From NCBI GenBank assembly GCA_009782285.1, contig WRJK01000002.1, positions 1 through 63,406 of the forward strand: DNA of 63,406 bases. Direction: 5' to 3'. The stretch's first letter is position 1, and each line of letters opens with the position of its first letter. The translations under genes and the position numbers were made by a program. This stretch comes from Clostridiales bacterium. GTDB lineage: Bacteria; Bacillota; Clostridia; Peptostreptococcales; Anaerovoracaceae. The notes beneath the pieces were generated by a model, which saw only the letters and a program-made list of their open reading frames with translations, was not told the origin of the DNA and did not search any database. Positions 61,316 through 63,406 of this stretch are shown here, in pieces.

Positions 61316-63406
61316 TCACTTGGTGTAGTGGATGAAAAGGTCAAGCAGGTCGAGCATGTCGATGAGCCCGTCTCCGTTCACGTCGCACATGCTTGCCGTG
61401 ACGGGGTTGCCCCATGCGTCGTTGACTTTAACCAGTGCATCCCAGTCCGCACCGTCGCAATCGAAGCCGCAATACAGCAGCATGATGCCAAGGTCGAGGG
61501 CGTCCACGACGCCGTCCCTGTTCAGGTCGTATTTAGATTTAGCGATAATCGAAATGGCTGCACCGTCCCCTACCGCCGTGGTCAAGTACTTGGTGGTGTC
61601 TCCAAACAGGCCGACTGCCCTTGCGCCGGTCAGTGTCATGGCTGCGTTGCCATAGTTCTTCGCGGTGTAGGAGAACACTGCAACGTCAACTGGGCCGGCG
61701 TCCGTCAGGCCGGTGGTGGTCCCGGACGGAAGATCCAGCGTAACCGTTCCTGTCCAAAGATTGTCCCCGGCGTATATCCAGAGCACGTTGTTCATGTTGC
61801 CGAAACCGTTCAGGCCCTCGAGGCCTTTTCCTGCCAGCATGCTGCCGTCGATGGTGAATTCCAACTCGACTGCCAGCACGTCCACCGCGTCTCTGAGCGA
61901 CACAGTGTAGTTTACGTCTTCGCTGATGTAGCTCACGTTGTCGGTTGAAAGGTCCACGTAGACGCAAGCAAAATCGATGTCAGCAGCAAATGCAGAATGG
62001 GCTGCGCCGCCGTCGAAGTCGATCACGAGCTGCGCACTGTCTGTGCCCAGAGCAAGGTCAACCGGATCGAATGTTGCCGTATAGTTGCCACCGCCCAAGG
62101 AGTTAACAGCAATGGGCAAGCCGCCGACGGTTGCGGTCACAGCAGCACCGTCAATGACGCCCTTGGCGCCATTTGGCAGCCAAGTGGAGAACGGCACTGT
62201 CACGGTGCCCACGGGCCCCCATGCCTTACCGAAGTCGAAATCTGTCGCGATGGCATTCGGCACCACGAAGTTCACGTTGCCTACGAGAGCTTTGTAATCA
62301 GCGACCACAACGTTTTTCGTGTCGCTGTACCTGCCGTTTGCGCTGGCTGTCACCGCATAGCCTTCATTGGCGAAATGCGAGCTGAAGCCGCGCTGCTGAG
62401 AGGGCGTTACCGCCCAGCTGTATGAGCCGTCGGGAGTGTCGAGGTGGGATCTCCTTACATCGACATAAGTGTTGGCCGGCAGCTGTGTACCGTTTGACGA
62501 CTGTATTTGGCTGGGGGCGTCTAGCCGCAGGTCGAGGGACGCACCGCTGACAAGGCTTGCGCCTGCTGCCGCGCTGTCGTATATATTCCCTTTTATGTAC
62601 GAGGTGTATATGCTTGCAGCTTCTATATTGTACAAGAAAGCGCCAACATTCCTTTCATAATGCTCTAAAATAGAGTTTCCGCCGGTCTCGGAGTTACCAA
62701 GAGCTGTGAGGGTCAGCTTGTTCTCGCCGCCTTTCTGCACCCATTCATGGTATTCCCGGAGCATGGCTTTTGTCGTTCCGGACACCGGGATTCTGATGTC
62801 TAGGGCATCGCCTGTGAACCCGACAAGGTTGGCTGCCGGGTTTGTGTTCGACTGGCTTGCTATGCTTGCGGTGTTTGAAGTCCCAATGTAGTAGTCAGTG
62901 TTTTCATAACCGGAGTTGGATGACGTCTGCCCACAGAAAACAACGGCAACTGCGCCGAGTGCTTGGGCTGCTTTGACGACGGCTGCGTTGGCAGTCCTTT
63001 GAGCCGCGTCTGCACCTGTAGCCCTGGGGCAAAGCAGTATCTTGCCGTCAAGCTCAGCGCCGAGAGCCTGGACTTTCGCCACTGTCGCAAACCTGTTGAC
63101 GCCATCGCTGGTGTTGTTGAAGTTTGCTTCCGGGAAAAAGACAGCCGGTGCTGTGATCTCTTCAGCAGGCGGGCCGAAAGCAGCCCCTGCAGCGGTGTAA
63201 TTGTAAGTCAGCGGTATGCGCCTCTGAACGCCGTAGAAGTCGTTGTAGGGAGCAAGTGCGCCATACCTGCCGTAGACAACGTCCTCGCCGAGGTACGGGC
63301 GGACGAAGTTGAGCGAGTTGAATTCAAAAGTGAAGCTGAGGGTGCCGGCTGAATTGTAAACGTACCCGTCGTGCTGCCCGGCAGGGGAGCCCCCGCTGGC
63401 GCTGTT
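61316..63406 (-). CDS. Secreted M14-type peptidase with PA, beta-sandwich, cohesin-like and dockerin modules (6; 5' partial)
   Basis: The frame is open to the right window edge, so about 696 C-terminal residues are visible. It parallels gene 3 from the end of its M14 domain (SFTFEFNSLNFVRPYLGED, the counterpart of SYCFEHNTVNFARPYNGD), through the PA-type insert (about 115-220), the regulatory beta domain, DFDFGKAWGPVGTVTVP, the cohesin-like domain (about 500-620) and the dockerin (about 628-696, DLNRDGVVDALD, DVNGDGLIDMLD). A GTG at 63082 is internal and not the start. The catalytic half lies outside the window, so M14 activity is inferred from the paralogue. Confidence 0.9.
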   Translation of the reverse strand, partial: NSASGGSPAGQHDGYVYNSAGTLSFTFEFNSLNFVRPYLGEDVVYGRYGALAPYNDFYGVQRRIPLTYNYTAAGAAFGPPAEEITAPAVFFPEANFNNTSDGVNRFATVAKVQALGAELDGKILLCPRATGADAAQRTANAAVVKAAQALGAVAVVFCGQTSSNSGYENTDYYIGTSNTASIASQSNTNPAANLVGFTGDALDIRIPVSGTTKAMLREYHEWVQKGGENKLTLTALGNSETGGNSILEHYERNVGAFLYNIEAASIYTSYIKGNIYDSAAAGASLVSGASLDLRLDAPSQIQSSNGTQLPANTYVDVRRSHLDTPDGSYSWAVTPSQQRGFSSHFANEGYAVTASANGRYSDTKNVVVADYKALVGNVNFVVPNAIATDFDFGKAWGPVGTVTVPFSTWLPNGAKGVIDGAAVTATVGGLPIAVNSLGGGNYTATFDPVDLALGTDSAQLVIDFDGGAAHSAFAADIDFACVYVDLSTDNVSYISEDVNYTVSLRDAVDVLAVELEFTIDGSMLAGKGLEGLNGFGNMNNVLWIYAGDNLWTGTVTLDLPSGTTTGLTDAGPVDVAVFSYTAKNYGNAAMTLTGARAVGLFGDTTKYLTTAVGDGAAISIIAKSKYDLNRDGVVDALDLGIMLLYCGFDCDGADWDALVKVNDAWGNPVTASMCDVNGDGLIDMLDLLDLFIHYTK

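Noticed and set aside
63082-63084. GTG at 63082 as the start of the last gene
   Set aside because: The frame is open beyond it and encodes the rest of a domain also present in the gene at 50158; the true start lies outside the window.

Overview
The window looks like chromosomal DNA of an anaerobic, protein- and amino-acid-fermenting Clostridia-type bacterium (Bacillota). The reasons are strong AGGAGG ribosome sites, consensus -35/-10 promoters, scpA-scpB, a MoxR/DUF58 surface operon, a methyl-accepting chemotaxis protein, tryptophanase, a putrescine-type aminotransferase, and ten secreted proteins carrying dockerin modules. I cannot name a genus. Both ends cut through genes: a giant multidomain protein at the left edge and an M14 peptidase at the right edge.

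Layout. 1-8.3 kb: the end of an FN3/PKD/leucine-rich-repeat/lipase protein with a cohesin-like plus dockerin tail, then an M6 metalloprotease with a different, canonical dockerin. 8.4-14.6 kb: a membrane protein/DUF4129/DUF4350/MoxR/DUF58 operon flanked by SpoIIM-like and RDD membrane proteins. 14.6-18.7 kb: two tandem lipase-like hydrolases and a chemoreceptor. 18.7-21.7 kb: an unknown gene and an orphan C-terminal piece of a BrxC-like (BREX) protein. 21.8-27.6 kb: two tandem M28 peptidases with dockerins. 27.7-31.8 kb: a putative defence operon of a two-helix membrane protein and a 1034-residue HNH-TIR-NB-ARC-TPR protein. 32-33.4 kb: a rubredoxin/glutamate-synthase-like flavoprotein. 33.4-35.1 kb: an A+T-richer island of unknown genes. 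35.1-45.8 kb: scpAB, an AAA/DUF4143 ATPase, an F420-ligase-like gene, DUF368, aminotransferase plus amidohydrolase, two small helix-turn-helix regulators, tryptophanase plus an ArsR-type regulator. 45.9-57.9 kb: five M14 carboxypeptidase genes in a row, all with the same cohesin-like plus dockerin tail. 58.4-61.2 kb: another AAA/DUF4143 ATPase beside a decayed type I restriction-modification locus (frameshifted hsdM and a 19-codon hsdS stub). 61.3 kb to the end: a sixth M14 peptidase.

How it fits together. Nine secreted enzymes (one lipase-type, two M28, six M14) share one C-terminal cassette of a cohesin-like domain followed by an atypical dockerin with two invariant cysteines. This suggests a cell-surface or polymerising extracellular peptidase system. 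Released peptides and amino acids would feed tryptophanase and the aminotransferase/amidohydrolase pair. Three M14 genes share an exact promoter geometry (TCTAAC, 22 bp, TATAAT), which suggests one activator. Interspersed are defence genes in various states: an apparently intact HNH-TIR-NLR operon, a BrxC fragment and a broken R-M locus. The most novel candidates are the HNH-TIR-NB-ARC-TPR operon, whose promoter is a 34-bp element repeated in front of the M28 peptidase genes, and the shared cohesin-dockerin peptidase regulon.
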